The notes under the pieces are model-generated. The model had not been told where the DNA came from, ran no database searches, and worked only from the letters and a program-made list of their open reading frames with translations. 6,604 nt of DNA from Acidobacteriota bacterium (lineage in GTDB: Bacteria > Acidobacteriota > Terriglobia > Acidiferrales > UBA7541). How positions within the stretch are numbered: position 1 is the first letter of the stretch; each line of letters opens with the position of its first letter. The position numbers were made by a program, and so were the translations under genes. The stretch covers positions 1 through 6,604 of the forward strand of contig QHYO01000600.1 in the NCBI GenBank assembly GCA_003224135.1. The letters run 5' to 3'. Positions 5,925-6,604 of this stretch are shown here, in pieces.

Positions 5925-5932
5925 TTCCTCTC
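5925..5932 (-). promoter_or_regulatory. Shine-Dalgarno-like GAGAGGAA facing an out-of-frame ATG
   Basis: On the - strand, GAGAGGAA is followed within a few bases by ATG 5922-5920, which reads only MCHAAL before TAA. The metallopeptidase frame is open through this point in another phase. Either the real start of that gene is here and a further indel separates it from the body, or translation starts at ATG 5888 with a poor site. Confidence 0.35.
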
Positions 5933-5947
5933 GGAATTGTCAGGAAG

Positions 5948-6256
5948 CTATCGTGAAGTTGGCATTCCGAGGATGGAACGAATCTCGTGGCGGGCGCTTA
6001 CGTCTCGGGGAGAACGAGGCGGTCTATCTAGCCAAATCATAAAATCCGCGAATTTAACTTCATGCTCCACACGAACATCCGCGACCGATACCTTCACCGT
6101 GCTTGCTCCTTGTGCAATCCCGGCGACCCACTCATTGCCTCGAAGTGCCGCCAGACCCCGCGCGACAGCTTCGTACAACGTGGCCGCCGTGACTTCGACG
6201 GTGTGTGATACGCCGTCCATGTCTTGGATCGTGACTCGACAAGAGCGAATAGGCAC
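5948..6256 (-). CDS. Small conserved hypothetical protein
   Basis: From GTG 6256 the protein has 102 residues. I recognise the pattern but no named function: RSCRVTIQDMDGVSHTVEVT at 4-23, a helix LYEAVARGLAALRGNEWV (28-44), a strand STVKVSVADVRVEHEVKF (52-69), and an end DVSARHEIRSILGM (85-98). It looks like a compact alpha/beta protein without signal peptide or membrane segments. The frame stays open to GTG 6334, but that start would overlap the divergent DUF72 gene by 41 bases, and residues before RSCRV do not look like the rest, so 6256 is preferred; neither start has a good ribosome site. The broken metallopeptidase starts 60 bases downstream on the same strand, and from memory similar pairs occur in other Acidobacteriota. 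That suggests a two-gene unit whose job is unknown. Confidence 0.75.
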   Translation of the reverse strand: MPIRSCRVTIQDMDGVSHTVEVTAATLYEAVARGLAALRGNEWVAGIAQGASTVKVSVADVRVEHEVKFADFMIWLDRPPRSPRDVSARHEIRSILGMPTSR

Positions 6257-6290
6257 ATCGGAGAAAATAACATATTCGCTTTTTATTCGC
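6245..6290. promoter_or_regulatory. Three copies of the 7-base element TATTCGC in the divergent start region
   Basis: The element occurs as GCGAATA at 6245-6251 (inverted) and as TATTCGC at 6273-6279 and 6284-6290. The last two are 11 bases apart, about one helical turn, so a protein could bind both on the same face. The set spans the starts of both divergent genes (- strand GTG 6256, + strand ATG 6294). It could be a shared operator. The chance of three 7-base matches in 46 bases of AT-rich sequence is low but was not computed. Confidence 0.35.
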
Positions 6291-6293
6291 CAT

Positions 6294-6604
6294 ATGAGGA
6301 CGACTCGAACCTCCCTTGGGACCTCGTCATTCACCGCCGCAGGCTGGGAAGAATCGTTCTATCCGAAGGGAATGCGCTCCCCTGACTACCTGACTTTTTA
6401 CGCGACACACTTCTATACCGTGGAGGTGGACTCCACCTTCTATGCTTGTCCTTCCGCTCGCACAGTTAGCAACTGGAACGCCCGAACCCCCGAAGACTTT
6501 ATCTTCTCGGTCAAGGTCCCGCAAATCATCACTCACGAAAGGCTACTACTGGATTGTGATGCTGCTTTGAACGAGTTCTTGAGTACGATGGACCTTCTCG
6601 GGAA
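6294..6604 (+). CDS. DUF72 family protein, N-terminal part (3' end outside window)
   Basis: The frame is open from ATG 6294 to the window end: 103 residues plus two bases. It carries the DUF72 (YecE-like) N-terminal signatures in order: LGTSSF at 8-13 (GTSGY/GTSSW in relatives), GWEESFYPKGM at 17-27, the VEVDSTFY strand at 43-50, then W...TPEDFIFSVKVPQIITH at 61-81 and a following helix with FLSTMDLLG. Full-length members are about 240-300 residues with a TIM-barrel fold; the biochemical function is not established. The start agrees with the usual distance of a few residues before GTS. No clear ribosome site precedes it; the frame is also open upstream, but nothing there resembles the family. 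It is divergent from the small hypothetical gene at 5948-6256, with 37 bases between starts. Confidence 0.9.
   Translation, partial: MRTTRTSLGTSSFTAAGWEESFYPKGMRSPDYLTFYATHFYTVEVDSTFYACPSARTVSNWNARTPEDFIFSVKVPQIITHERLLLDCDAALNEFLSTMDLLG

Noticed and set aside
6257..6334. GTG 6334 as start of the small hypothetical gene
   Set aside because: It would overlap the divergent DUF72 gene start, and the added residues are unlike the conserved body.
6327..6536. - strand open frame opposite the DUF72 gene
   Set aside because: The + strand carries clear DUF72 motifs over the same bases.

Overview
The window has the look of an Acidobacteriota chromosome. This rests on family resemblance recalled from memory: the gene set, the HEFRHHLD/SWHTRGFYER-type metallopeptidase next to a small conserved hypothetical gene, and the DUF72 and YdeI variants. 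No marker gene is present, so the taxonomy is an inference. There are no tRNA or rRNA genes, insertion sequences, CRISPR arrays or phage genes.

Left part (1-4349, all + strand): a redox and copper-protein cluster. In order it holds the 3' end of a calcineurin-like metallophosphoesterase with a GEHD motif, a small exported type-1 copper protein (amicyanin/plastocyanin-like, ligand set H-C-H-M), a four-helix DUF2231 membrane protein, an exported protein of unknown function, and a membrane-anchored cupredoxin whose C-terminus carries the full CuA ligand spacing C-x3-C-x3-H-x2-M. After a 264-base gap comes a 522-residue protein that fuses five membrane helices to an FAD/NAD(P)H reductase and a plant-type [2Fe-2S] ferredoxin domain. 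The first five genes lie 7 to 90 bases apart and are probably co-transcribed. The sixth may have its own promoter. Together they suggest periplasmic copper electron carriers beside a membrane NAD(P)H-linked electron-transfer protein. No terminal oxidase or reductase core is visible, so the final acceptor is unknown.

Middle (4350-5280, + strand): a 304-base stretch without a gene, holding a 12-base near-perfect direct repeat and a perfect 12-base palindrome, then a DUF1801 + YdeI/OmdA two-domain protein. Its start is best placed at a GTG behind a perfect AAGGAGG.

Right part (5316-6604): on the - strand, a 102-residue conserved hypothetical gene followed by a minimal HExxH zinc metallopeptidase. 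The metallopeptidase is broken by two single-base frameshifts of opposite sign and was reconstructed here by joining three reading frames. Divergent from these, on the + strand, is the 5' part of a DUF72 protein cut by the window end. The short divergent region holds three copies of a 7-base element (TATTCGC).
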